The notes under the pieces: model-generated
What the model was told of the DNA's origin: nothing
What the model saw: the letters and a program-made list of their open reading frames with translations, nothing else
Databases searched by the model: none
Shown: piece after piece, positions 26,558-35,051 of the stretch
Numbering within the stretch: the stretch's first letter is position 1
How the letters are laid out: every line of letters begins with the position of its first letter
Program-made: the position numbers and the translations under genes
From: Rivularia sp. T60_A2020_040
Lineage (GTDB): Bacteria; Cyanobacteriota; Cyanobacteriia; Cyanobacteriales; Nostocaceae
Assembly: GCA_015272215.1 (NCBI GenBank)
Contig: JACYMD010000070.1
Coordinates: forward strand, 121,111-185,110
Direction: 5' to 3'
Length of the DNA: 64,000 nucleotides

Positions 26558-26857
26558 ATGTCGATTTACGTAGGCAATCTTTCATACGACGTTACAGAGG
26601 AAAATTTGAACGCCGTCTTTGCAGAATATGGCACTGTAAGACGTGTTCAAATCCCTACTGACCGGGAAACTGGTCGCGTGCGCGGTTTTGGTTTTGTAGA
26701 AATGGGTTCAGAAGATGAAGAAGCAGCAGCTATTGAAGCTCTTGATGGTGCTGAATGGATGGGACGTGACTTAAAAGTCAATAAGGCTAGACCCAGAGAG
26801 GAAAGAAATTCCTTTGGTGGTAATCGTAGAAATAATAATTTCCGCAACCGCTACTAA
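26558..26857 (+). CDS. RNA-binding protein with one RRM domain (cyanobacterial Rbp type)
   Basis: A 99-residue single-RRM protein. RNP2 is I-Y-V-G-N-L and RNP1 is R-G-F-G-F-V-E-M. After the RRM (1-80) comes a short Asn/Arg/Gly-rich tail (N-R-R-N-N-N-F-R-N-R-Y), shorter than the Gly-rich tail of cold-induced RbpA1. Such proteins bind single-stranded RNA and several are cold-regulated or needed for mRNA localisation near thylakoids. Translation is probably controlled by the hairpin over the ribosome binding site. The gene is monocistronic with its own terminator. Confidence 0.94.
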   Translation: MSIYVGNLSYDVTEENLNAVFAEYGTVRRVQIPTDRETGRVRGFGFVEMGSEDEEAAAIEALDGAEWMGRDLKVNKARPREERNSFGGNRRNNNFRNRY

Positions 26858-26922
26858 ACTTCATTAAGTTATCTAAAGAATAGTTAATTTTTTAATTTGG
26901 TAAATTAACTTCATTAATCTAC

Positions 26923-26951
26923 GGCTCAGGCAAGACTGCTTGGGTTTTTTT
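26923..26951 (+). terminator. RRM gene terminator
   Basis: CTCAGGCA pairs with TGCTTGGG (two G-U pairs) around AGAC, followed by eight T. Confidence 0.85.
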
Positions 26952-27032
26952 TAGTGGTAATTGGTGGTTAGTGGATAGTGGATGGTTGTTAGTTGTTGGT
27001 TATTGGTGCTTGTCAACTGTCCACTGATCAAA

Positions 27033-27260
27033 CTACCGAAAAGATTCGATAAGTATTGCTGCTCCAGCTAAACAAATTAAAATGATTCCACAACGCCAAA
27101 TAATTCCAAATACTATGGGGAAAAGAACTATAGTTATTTGCCAAGTGCCAAGAATTGAAGATAAACCAGCAGCGAACATGAAACCAAATACTATGAATAC
27201 AAAGTATTTGAGAGCTTTTAAAATCAGCCTGAATAGAGGATTAAATTTGTTAGTAGTCAT
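27033..27260 (-). CDS. Small membrane protein, 75 aa
   Basis: An unrecognised small protein with about two to three hydrophobic segments: Y-F-V-F-I-V-F-G-F-M-F-A-A-G, I-T-I-V-L-F-P-I-V-F-G-I-I and G-I-I-L-I-C-L-A-G-A-A. A basic N-terminus (M-T-T-N-K-F-N) suggests an N-in topology. It may be a real inner-membrane protein, since the hydrophobic pattern is regular and no alternative gene occupies the site, but there is no domain to support it. Confidence 0.6.
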   Translation of the reverse strand: MTTNKFNPLFRLILKALKYFVFIVFGFMFAAGLSSILGTWQITIVLFPIVFGIIWRCGIILICLAGAAILIESFR

Positions 27261-27324
27261 GGTTTTATGCTCGATTGCACGATTGTTTTATTGAGGAAGA
27301 TTTGAGATATTACCGTATGGCTAA

Positions 27325-27366
27325 TTAAAAAGCCGGTAAATGTCATGAGAAACACTTCACCGGCTC
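27325..27366 (-). terminator. Terminator of the 110-aa gene
   Basis: On the minus strand AGCCGGT (from 27359-27365) pairs with ACCGGCT (27331-27337) and is followed by TTTTT. Confidence 0.7.
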
Positions 27367-27437
27367 GTAAACTTCTAGTTTATCGAAAGCCATATTCAAT
27401 TTAGATTTGACATTTTGAGGACATAATCAAGAGTTAG

Positions 27438-27770
27438 TTACTCAGAAAAATGCCATTTGTTCCAAGTATTAGTCACTTGATGATACGCATTTTTGATTGG
27501 TACAACTTGCTGGGAATTTAACAAATAGCGGTAGGTGATATGACTACCCAAATAAACCGCTATTTCGTGATTTTTTTTCTCACTAGTAATGCGAAATTCG
27601 CCGTGTCCAGTTTCACATAATGCTTGAATTAATAGAAAACTCATGTGAGAAAAGACTACAGGTAGTACAAGAGTATTTGAAGATTTTGGGGAAAGCTTGT
27701 CTCCAACATCCAGGTACATCCTCATTGGCTGCGCTGTTTCTAAAAATTCTTGTAACTGTGGGAAGGTCAT
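27438..27770 (-). CDS. Hypothetical protein, 110 aa
   Basis: An unrecognised soluble protein without signal peptide or membrane segment. It opens M-T-F-P-Q-L-Q-E-F-L-E-T-A-Q-P and ends N-T-W-N-K-W-H-F-S-E, with an aromatic-rich C-terminus. A terminator on its own strand lies 72 bp past the stop, which supports a real transcription unit. The function cannot be stated. Confidence 0.65.
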   Translation of the reverse strand: MTFPQLQEFLETAQPMRMYLDVGDKLSPKSSNTLVLPVVFSHMSFLLIQALCETGHGEFRITSEKKNHEIAVYLGSHITYRYLLNSQQVVPIKNAYHQVTNTWNKWHFSE

Positions 27771-28224
27771 ATTTTAGTTCTCCGCGAAAATAGCCAATCA
27801 CTTGTTACCGACTTGATTCAGATATTTGCTCCACTTTTAGAGAATGATGATTTATACCTATTATAAATGTAAACTCATCTAATGTGTCAATTATATAAAC
27901 ATTTATTCTTGTTAAAAAGTGTTTTTTGATACAAAAATGTATATATTATCGACTTTAGTGTTAATCTGAGGTACATTTGGAACCGATAACATTTTTGAAT
28001 CGGAGAAAAAGTAGTCAAAGTCTAATTTAAGTTCACTGATCTGCGTCGAGTGGTAGTAAACAGTCCAAAGCTTTTCTATATAAGGGTTGTCGATTGATAT
28101 TAAAACTGAGATTCCAAATTTAAGATGAATGTTAATGTCTCGATTTGTGTATTTGTGTGGAGATATACCAAATAAAAGTAAATTTGATTTACATTTGAAT
28201 GATGATTAATAGAGGAATACGGGC
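27771..28224. other. Divergent intergenic region
   Basis: This is the promoter region between the 110-aa gene (minus) and the 841-aa HTH gene (plus). It has no repeat or RNA gene that I can support. AGAGGAAT precedes the ATG at 28225. Confidence 0.45.
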
Positions 28225-30750
28225 ATGGATAAAGTTGGAGACCAAGAAAAGCTCCGGGAAATGCTGCTTTTCTTTTTGGAAGAAATGGGAGCGACTCAGG
28301 TAGAATTATCTGAAGGCATGGGTGTTAGTCGTCCGTTAGTGATAGATTTTCTGAGTAAAAAAAAAGAATATTTACCAGTTAGTAGTGAAGGTTTGGTCAA
28401 ACTGTGTGAAAACTTGAAGAGTCACAAACCTTCTAAGAGAAAATTAAAGAAAGATACCCAAGAAGATAAATCTGTTATTACTGCTAACGAATTAAGAAAT
28501 GAATTAGGGAAAATTGGTGCTGATGAATTGTTAGAGTCTGCTGGTTTTTTACCTGATAAAAATCAAAGTATTCGTGTTACCCCAGAAAGGTTTTTTCATA
28601 TTGATCAGATAGTTACATTACTTGAGCTTTTGGAATTTGAAGATTTGCTTCCTACAGCCAGGGAGATTTTAACAATTACTAGTAACAAACTAATTATTGC
28701 GAGTACAAAATTTTTTGACAATTCTTACCAAGATGAAGATGCTTTAAAAGCATTGATCAAAAAACTTGGCGAACCTCATCCGACTTTGGGATTAAAGTTA
28801 AAGTTAGAGATGATCGAAAAACTCGAAGCAGCTCAAAAAAATTTGCACAATGGTGGTAAAACAAAATTTAGCCGTAAAGAAGCGATAGCGCTGTTTTTGA
28901 GTATCTTAATTAAGCAGAGAACATCACATGAAAATTCGCTTCATGCCAGAATTAAAAAGTTGGAATTTCAGACTTTATCTCGCTCGATTGATTATACAGA
29001 CGAATACTCTGACGTTTATTCTCTTTTGGAAGAAATTGCCTTTGATGCGGAGTATAAGTTGCAAACTCCCGGTTTATCGCTCCAAGAAACCTCACAGGCT
29101 CGAATTTTAAATTCCCTTCAGCCCGTGTTGATGGCGATAGTTACCTGTAATTTTGGTGATAACAGCGAGAATAGTCAACTTTTGCAGTGGATATATACAT
29201 CTAGCAACACTATGGTTGAAAACGCGATTAGTGCTTGTACTTTGAATATGGGTTTGAAGGAAGATATTTTACTAACTATATCGACAAATACTCTTGATAG
29301 TAATATCCATTCTTTAGTGGAAACAACAGTAATTTTAGGAGATAAACAACAATATCAAGGTATTTGGGTTGATAGAGACTCAATGATTGTGATGTTACAA
29401 GCAATTGTTTGTGCTGTAAAACAATGGTTTGCGGATAACAGACAAAATCACAAAATTGATAATAATATATATATCTCAGCTTGTAGGAATCTGTCTCAAT
29501 TAAGAAAGCGACTGACTCAAGTGAGAAAAGCGTTCCACAACTTTCAATTTTTAGATAAAGAATGTCAGCTATGGGAAATCAAGAAAATTGCTGAACAAGC
29601 AAAAACGCATTTAGAAAATATTCCTCATGAAGATATTTATTTTACCTATCGACTAAATTTTTACCGTTGTTACTGTTTAGCAAAGCGATTGGAATTGAGA
29701 TTATCAATTTTTCAAGGTAATATGATTAATGCCAAATACTTGATTAAAGAACTTAGAGAAGCTGTTGAAAATCTTGATATGTTTCAATTATATGTAGATA
29801 GAAATGAGATTGCTCCCATCGAAGCCTTAATTCGTTCGGAAATTTATTTATACGACCTTTCTTGCGGACAAAATCCAGATTTATTTGCAGATAACTGTAA
29901 AAATAATTGGCTAGAATTAAGCGAATGGAAACATAAAATTAGAGGTATTATCAATACAAATTCTTGTTATAAAGATGCTGGTTTGGATGTATACGAATCA
30001 TTATCAGAAATTCACGGGAATGCAGCTAGAATGTATTTTTATGTTTCCGAGAATAGAACTACTTTGGAACAAGCAGCAAACAATTTTCTCAAAGCTGCAT
30101 ATTACGCATTACGTATTGGCTTAATTCAGCGCGTAGCTAGATGGATAGCTTTAGCAGGAAGAGTTTGGGTGAGATTAGGAGACAGTAAATTATCTTTACA
30201 GGCTTTAAAATTATCAGATAAACTGGCTAAAACTGATTTAACAACAGGTCATTGCGATAATTTTTCTCAAGCAGTCCTTTCCGAAATAAGTTTACTGAGT
30301 GGTGAATATTTACTATTAATTGAACATGATAATATTGCAGCCTTAGAAAAGTTTATTCAAGCCTTGAAAGGCTCTACATATTTGGGTTTAAATCGGCGAA
30401 TTTGCGATGCTTTATTTAATATATCCAGATGTTCGGAAACACTCAGTAATTTAAGTATTAAAGAAGGATTGAGCAGAGTATTTTCAGAATCAGATAAATT
30501 GATTGAAGCAAATAAAAAGAAACTCAATCCCATGAGTAATAATACTTCCGAAAAGGTATTAGATTTACTTTGCGATTTATACAGTAGAGAAGACAATCCA
30601 AATTGGTTTCAAGTACGAGAGCAATTTTCGACTCTTGCAGCCGAAATATGGCAAAAATGGCATCAAGATACATCCCAACCACAAGTAGAAACCATACATC
30701 CGATTTCTGAAAGAATTAAAAACAAAACTTGGCTGTCTCAAGTTGATTAA
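28225..30750 (+). CDS. Large protein with N-terminal XRE-like helix-turn-helix, 841 aa
   Basis: No characterised family is recognised for the whole protein. Residues 8-65 resemble an XRE-type helix-turn-helix (T-Q-V-E-L-S-E-G-M-G-V-S-R-P-L-V-I-D-F-L). A Lys-rich linker (about 70-85) follows. The other 750 residues are predominantly helical and rich in Leu, Glu and Lys. The later part shows TPR-like helix pairs (for example A-N-N-F-L-K-A-A-Y-Y-A-L-R-I-G and A-L-E-K-F-I-Q-A-L-K-G), so the protein may be a regulator with a helical sensor. There is no ATPase motif. A MITE and intergenic DNA follow before the response regulator gene. It is a good candidate for an undescribed regulator. Confidence 0.85.
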   Translation: MDKVGDQEKLREMLLFFLEEMGATQVELSEGMGVSRPLVIDFLSKKKEYLPVSSEGLVKLCENLKSHKPSKRKLKKDTQEDKSVITANELRNELGKIGADELLESAGFLPDKNQSIRVTPERFFHIDQIVTLLELLEFEDLLPTAREILTITSNKLIIASTKFFDNSYQDEDALKALIKKLGEPHPTLGLKLKLEMIEKLEAAQKNLHNGGKTKFSRKEAIALFLSILIKQRTSHENSLHARIKKLEFQTLSRSIDYTDEYSDVYSLLEEIAFDAEYKLQTPGLSLQETSQARILNSLQPVLMAIVTCNFGDNSENSQLLQWIYTSSNTMVENAISACTLNMGLKEDILLTISTNTLDSNIHSLVETTVILGDKQQYQGIWVDRDSMIVMLQAIVCAVKQWFADNRQNHKIDNNIYISACRNLSQLRKRLTQVRKAFHNFQFLDKECQLWEIKKIAEQAKTHLENIPHEDIYFTYRLNFYRCYCLAKRLELRLSIFQGNMINAKYLIKELREAVENLDMFQLYVDRNEIAPIEALIRSEIYLYDLSCGQNPDLFADNCKNNWLELSEWKHKIRGIINTNSCYKDAGLDVYESLSEIHGNAARMYFYVSENRTTLEQAANNFLKAAYYALRIGLIQRVARWIALAGRVWVRLGDSKLSLQALKLSDKLAKTDLTTGHCDNFSQAVLSEISLLSGEYLLLIEHDNIAALEKFIQALKGSTYLGLNRRICDALFNISRCSETLSNLSIKEGLSRVFSESDKLIEANKKKLNPMSNNTSEKVLDLLCDLYSREDNPNWFQVREQFSTLAAEIWQKWHQDTSQPQVETIHPISERIKNKTWLSQVD

Positions 30751-30867
30751 GGGGATATGATAAGTTGTCGCGCATTTAATTTGTATTTTTATAGCGGGCT
30801 TTCTGTCCCGCACTACAAGCCTTTAATTTGAATATAGCAAATTTCAGTTGAGTCCAATACACTAAAA

Positions 30868-30923
30868 CCTCACCCCCTTCCCCTCTCCTTGCTAAGGAGA
30901 GGGGTTAAGAGGGCGGGGTGAGG
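30868..30923. repeat. GC-rich palindrome (CCTCACCCC family)
   Basis: CCTCACCCC, CCCTCTCC, loop TTGCTAA, GGAGAGGGG, then GGGGTGAGG form a long imperfect hairpin. The same type of palindrome is common between cyanobacterial genes. It lies 117 bp after the 841-aa gene. Confidence 0.7.
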
Positions 30924-31056
30924 TAAAATTTGTATTTCACCCAAGTGAAAACCGCTATATACTTTCTTAAAGGCTTTTTAGCTTATTAACTTCAAGCTAA
31001 TCTTTGAGCAAATATACTATAGATGGGGTACATGGGTTATATCGGATTTTGGTTCA

Positions 31057-31109
31057 GAGATGCGTTAGCAAAGCGTGCCGGAAGGGCATCATTTCGCGTC
31101 TCTACACGC
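31057..31109. repeat. Palindromic dispersed repeat, copy B (inverted copy of 1126-1181)
   Basis: GATGCGTTAGCAAAGCGTGC and CCGGAAGGGCAT followed by GCGTCTCTAC match the reverse complement of copy A. It sits next to the left end of the MITE. Confidence 0.65.
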
Positions 31110-31145
31110 TCAAAAAAGGTTTATCATAACCTTTATCATGAATGT

Positions 31146-31365
31146 CAGGGCAAACGCATCTAAATTTAGAGCATAGGCTATTGACTAAAAAGCTTAGATA
31201 TGTATCAAGCGAGAAAATAAGTTTACCGTCGAGAGTCTTTCATCTACTTAAAAAGTTGGAGTCAAAAAGCTAACTAAGTAGCAAGTCAATTAGTATCGCT
31301 TGATGCGACCATTTCAGGTCTAGTTGAGAATATACCCTTCTTAATGACAAGATGCGTTCGCCCTG
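31146..31365. mobile_element. 220-bp MITE with 16-bp terminal inverted repeats and 10-bp target duplication
   Basis: The left end is CAGGGCAAACGCATCT and the right end is AGATGCGTTCGCCCTG (15 of 16 positions complementary). The identical 10-mer TCATGAATGT flanks both sides (31136-31145 and 31366-31375). The interior has no ORF, so it must be mobilised by a transposase elsewhere. A 10-bp duplication is compatible with IS4-type elements, which is an inference. Confidence 0.9.
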
Positions 31366-31463
31366 TCATGAATGTGGGATACAAAGATTAAAGATTATTG
31401 CAAATTTTGTTGCAATTTAATAATTTATTAATTCCGCAACCAACGTAAAGGAGAAAATAACTA

Positions 31464-31910
31464 GTGGAGGATCGGCAAACAAGCATCACAATATTGATGG
31501 CTGATGATGACGAAGATGACTGTATGTTAGCTCGTGAAGCTTTAACAGAAAGTAATTGGCAACATCAAATACACTTTGTTAAAGATGGTGAGGAATTAAT
31601 GGATTATTTGTATCAGCGGGGAAAATATGTAAACCCGGAAAATGCACCACCTCCAGCCTTGATTTTATTAGATTTAAATATGCCCAAAAAAGATGGTCGT
31701 GAAGCACTTGTGGAAATCAAAGTCAACCCTACTTTCAAACATATTCCTGTGGTAGTACTAACAACCTCTTCATCAGAAGAAGATATTGATCTTTCATATC
31801 ATTTGGGTGCAAATTCTTTTATTATTAAACCAGTAACCTTTGCCTCTTTGGTTGAGGTGATGAAAACTATAGGAAGATATTGGTTTGAGATTGTAGAACT
31901 ACCATATTAA
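31464..31910 (+). CDS. Response regulator, Rcp1-like (single receiver domain)
   Basis: A 148-residue stand-alone receiver domain. It has the acidic triplet D-D-D at 14-16, the phospho-Asp70 in L-L-D-L-N-M-P-K-K-D-G, and Lys122 in I-I-K-P. The long loop between beta-2 and beta-3 (Y-Q-R-G-K-Y-V-N-P-E-N-A-P-P-P) is typical of the Rcp1 type that receives phosphate from phytochrome-like kinases. The start is GTG with AAGGAG nine bases upstream. The hybrid kinase gene begins 17 bp after its stop, so the two form an operon and this protein may be an output or relay of that kinase. Confidence 0.93.
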   Translation: MEDRQTSITILMADDDEDDCMLAREALTESNWQHQIHFVKDGEELMDYLYQRGKYVNPENAPPPALILLDLNMPKKDGREALVEIKVNPTFKHIPVVVLTTSSSEEDIDLSYHLGANSFIIKPVTFASLVEVMKTIGRYWFEIVELPY

Positions 31911-31927
31911 ACGGTGGGGAGTAAACT

Positions 31928-33823
31928 ATGGATAGCAATCCTATCAAAGTTTTGCTAGTAGATGATGATGAGGACGATTATGTTTTAATTCGTGATTGGT
32001 TGAGCGAATTTAAGTTAGGTGAGTGCGAATTAGAATGGATAGATAATTATTTAATCGCAAAAGATGTCATCGCTTGTAAGCGACATGATATTTATCTCTT
32101 AGATTACCGTTTAGGAGCAGAAAACGGATTAAAACTCTTGCGCTTTTCCATAGAATGCGGATGTTCTTCTCCGATTATTTTGCTGACTGGTAGAGGAGAT
32201 AGAGATATAGATATTGAAGCGATGAAAGCTGGTGCAGCGGATTATTTAGAGAAAAGTCAGTTAAATGCACCTTTATTAGAGCGTTCAATTCGCTACGCTT
32301 TAGAAAGAAAACAAACCGAACAAAAAATTCGCGAACAAGCAGCATTACTTGACGTTGCTACAGATGCAATCTTTGTACGGGATTTAGATAACAAAATATT
32401 ATATTGGAACAAAGCAGCCGAACGTCTTTATGGTTGTCACAAAAATCAAGCTATCGGTAAAAAAACAGCAGAACTTTGGCAAGAAAAGAAAATATCTGTC
32501 ATCCAATCGGCTCTTAATACTTTAATAAAAAACGGTTCCTGGGAAGGAGAACTTCATCAAACGACAAAATTTGCTAAAGAAATCATCGTTGAAAGTCGCT
32601 GGACACTGTTAAAAGAATTTGAGAATAAAGCACAATCTATTCTAGTTGTTAATACTGATATTACTCAGAAAAAATTATTAGAATCGCAATTTTTTCGCGC
32701 TCAGAGATTAGAAAGCATCGGCACATTAGCTAGTGGTATCGCTCATGATCTTAACAACGTACTGGCACCGATTTTAATGACAGCACAACTATTAGAATCA
32801 CAATTACATGATGAGCGTAGTAAAAGACTTTTACCAATATTAATCAGCAATGCCAAACGGGGAGCCAACTTAGTTAAACAAGTGCTAGCTTTTACCCGTG
32901 GAGTAGAAGGCGATCGCACTTTACTACAACCAAAGCATTTAATCAATGAAATCAAGCAAGTCATTAGAGAAACATTTCCTAAAACAATTCAAGTTTGCGA
33001 CGAAATACCGCAAAATCTGTGGATGATTTCTGGAGATTCAACTCAACTGCATCAAGTAATGATGAACTTATGTGTAAATGCTCGTGATGCAATGCCAAAC
33101 GGTGGTAAATTAACAATTTCTGCAAGTAATTTTATTGTAGATAAAAATTATGCTCAAATGCATCTTGATGCAAAATTGGGTTCTTATATAATGATATCTG
33201 TAGCCGATACTGGAGTTGGTATTTCCCCAGAAATATTAGATAGAGTTTTTGAGCCATTTTTTACTACTAAAGAACTAGGAAAAGGAACCGGATTAGGTCT
33301 TTCTACAGTACTTGGTATTGTCAAAAGTCACGGTGGATTTATTAACGTAGAAACCAATCTGAATCAAGGAAGTAATTTTAAAATATATTTACCAGCACAA
33401 CAGGTAAAAGAAATTCCCGAAGAAGTAGAAATAGATTTCCCTACAGGAGAAGGAGAATTAATTTTGGTTGTAGATGACGAAGATTCGATTCGAGATATTA
33501 CAAAAACTTCATTAGAAAGCTATAATTATAAGGCAATTACAGCTAGCGATGGTATTGAAGCAATCGCTTTGTATGCAGAACATAGAGAGAAAATATCTGT
33601 TGTTTTAACAGATATAATTATGCCAGTAATGGATGGATTAACAACTATCCGCACACTACAAAAAATTAATCCTCAAGTCAAAATTATTGCTGTTAGTGGA
33701 TTAGTTTCTAACGATAAAGTTAACGCAATTAGCGATATGGGTATCAAAGCTTTTTTATCCAAACCTTACACAGCCAAACAATTATTACAAACCATTGGTG
33801 AAGTAAAAACAAATAATTGTTAG
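31928..33823 (+). CDS. Hybrid histidine kinase (REC-PAS-HisKA-HATPase-REC)
   Basis: A 631-residue cytoplasmic kinase. Receiver 1 (5-125) has Asp59 in L-L-D-Y-R. A PAS domain (about 135-250) begins A-A-L-L-D-V-A-T-D-A-I-F-V-R. The H-box is G-I-A-H-D-L-N-N-V (His273). N and G boxes follow (M-M-N-L-C-V-N-A-R-D-A, D-T-G-V-G-I, G-K-G-T-G-L-G-L). Receiver 2 (about 505-625) has V-V-L-T-D-I-I-M-P-V-M-D-G. The Rcp1-like gene lies 17 bp upstream. There is no membrane segment or phytochrome domain, so the input is a soluble ligand or an upstream phosphoryl donor. Confidence 0.94.
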   Translation: MDSNPIKVLLVDDDEDDYVLIRDWLSEFKLGECELEWIDNYLIAKDVIACKRHDIYLLDYRLGAENGLKLLRFSIECGCSSPIILLTGRGDRDIDIEAMKAGAADYLEKSQLNAPLLERSIRYALERKQTEQKIREQAALLDVATDAIFVRDLDNKILYWNKAAERLYGCHKNQAIGKKTAELWQEKKISVIQSALNTLIKNGSWEGELHQTTKFAKEIIVESRWTLLKEFENKAQSILVVNTDITQKKLLESQFFRAQRLESIGTLASGIAHDLNNVLAPILMTAQLLESQLHDERSKRLLPILISNAKRGANLVKQVLAFTRGVEGDRTLLQPKHLINEIKQVIRETFPKTIQVCDEIPQNLWMISGDSTQLHQVMMNLCVNARDAMPNGGKLTISASNFIVDKNYAQMHLDAKLGSYIMISVADTGVGISPEILDRVFEPFFTTKELGKGTGLGLSTVLGIVKSHGGFINVETNLNQGSNFKIYLPAQQVKEIPEEVEIDFPTGEGELILVVDDEDSIRDITKTSLESYNYKAITASDGIEAIALYAEHREKISVVLTDIIMPVMDGLTTIRTLQKINPQVKIIAVSGLVSNDKVNAISDMGIKAFLSKPYTAKQLLQTIGEVKTNNC

Positions 33824-33827
33824 TGGT

Positions 33828-33880
33828 TAGTGGATAATCAACCATCAACTGTCAACTATCAACCATCAACTGTCAACTAT
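33828..33880. repeat. Tandem heptamers (CAACTGT/CAACTAT)
   Basis: AACCATCAACTGTCAACTAT is repeated up to the ATG of the NTF2-like gene, so the repeat forms its ribosome-binding region. No Shine-Dalgarno sequence is left. Confidence 0.75.
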
Positions 33881-34277
33881 GACTGAGCAACGTTCATCCG
33901 TCTTAGCAGTAAATGAAGCATTTTATCGCGCTTTTGAGAAGAAAGATATTGATGCAATGGGTGAAGTATGGTGTCAAAAAGATAGTAGCCTTTGTGTTCA
34001 TCCAGGATGGAGTATACTTCGTGGTTGGAAACAAGTCAGCAATTCTTGGGTAAGCATTTTTGAAAATACTCCTTATATTGAGATAAATACAGATATCATT
34101 TCTACAGAAATCCGGGGAAATGTTGCCTATGTTGTATTAGTTGAAAATGTAATGCAAGTCATCAAAGGTTCAAGAATAGAAGCTGAGTCTTTAGCAACAA
34201 ATGTATTTGAATTACTTGATGGTAAATGGTATTTGGTTCATCATCACGCAAGTCCGGTGATGGGAGTCAGGAGTTGA
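33879..34277 (+). CDS. NTF2-like (SnoaL/DUF4440-type) protein
   Basis: A 132-residue cone-shaped alpha+beta protein. It opens V-L-A-V-N-E-A-F-Y-R-A-F-E-K-K-D and continues with C-V-H-P-G-W-S-I-L-R-G-W-K-Q-V, then W-Y-L-V-H-H-H-A-S-P, the usual pattern of the nuclear transport factor 2 superfamily as found in bacteria. Members bind small molecules or serve as enzymes; the ligand here is unknown. It is 55 bp after the hybrid kinase gene, but tandem repeats fill the gap, so co-transcription is uncertain. Confidence 0.88.
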   Translation: MTEQRSSVLAVNEAFYRAFEKKDIDAMGEVWCQKDSSLCVHPGWSILRGWKQVSNSWVSIFENTPYIEINTDIISTEIRGNVAYVVLVENVMQVIKGSRIEAESLATNVFELLDGKWYLVHHHASPVMGVRS

Positions 34278-34358
34278 CAGTTGACAGTGGACAGTTGACA
34301 GTGGACAGTTGTTTATTACCTATTACCTATTACCTATTACCAATTACCTATTACCAAT
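34278..34358. repeat. Tandem heptamers (GACAGTT, TTACCTA families)
   Basis: GTTGACAGTGGACAGTTGAC and then TATTACC units fill the gap between the NTF2-like gene and pyrR. Confidence 0.8.
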
Positions 34359-34363
34359 TCCCA

Positions 34364-34906
34364 TTAATCTTCAATTAATTCTACTCCATCTTTGCCGTCA
34401 GTTTCTTGTAGGTAAACTTTCACAATTTCTTCCGCTGCGGTTGGTAACTGCTTACCAATAAAGTCAGGGTGAATTGGTACTTGACGATGACCTCTATCAA
34501 TCAAAACAGCTAAACGAATCACTTCTGGTCTACCATATTCGTTGACCGCATTCAAGGCAGCACGAGCGGTTCTTCCTTTGAATATGACATCATCAACAAG
34601 TACTACGGTTTTTCCTGTCAAATCAAAAGGTATATTAGTTTTGAACGGTGTTCTCAATCCAATTTTATCGAGGTCATCACGATAAAATGTAATATCTAAA
34701 GCTCCTACGGCAACTTTTACGTTTTCAAGTACTTCAATTTGATTTGCTAATAAATTAGCTAAGGGTACTCCTCTTGTATAAATACCGATAAGTACTAGTT
34801 GAGATAAATCGCGGGTTCTTTCGACTATTTCAGAAGCAAGTCTTCTTAAAGTGCGAGGAAGTTCTTCTGATGAAAGTATTTTAACTACTTTGAGGGACAC
34901 ACTCAT
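34364..34906 (-). CDS. pyrR: Bifunctional pyr operon regulator / uracil phosphoribosyltransferase
   Basis: A 180-residue type I phosphoribosyltransferase. The PRPP-binding loop is [17 protein letters not shown] (101-117), preceded by [11 protein letters not shown] and the hood segment D-I-T-F-Y-R-D-D-L. In Gram-positive bacteria PyrR binds pyr mRNA in response to UMP and also makes UMP from uracil. In cyanobacteria the RNA-regulator role is not established, so the enzyme activity is the safer statement. It is not in a pyrimidine operon here. Confidence 0.93.
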   Translation of the reverse strand: MSVSLKVVKILSSEELPRTLRRLASEIVERTRDLSQLVLIGIYTRGVPLANLLANQIEVLENVKVAVGALDITFYRDDLDKIGLRTPFKTNIPFDLTGKTVVLVDDVIFKGRTARAALNAVNEYGRPEVIRLAVLIDRGHRQVPIHPDFIGKQLPTAAEEIVKVYLQETDGKDGVELIED

Positions 34907-35051
34907 AAACCGATATTACTGAGTCATTAATTATACTATTTTTCTGAGAAATTAGATAATCTCGAACCCATAAAATTTTAGTTTAAAGTAAACATTCCAT
35001 ACTTAAAACTTAATTTTCCTGATATCCAAAGCTAATTTCCTATATTTATCA

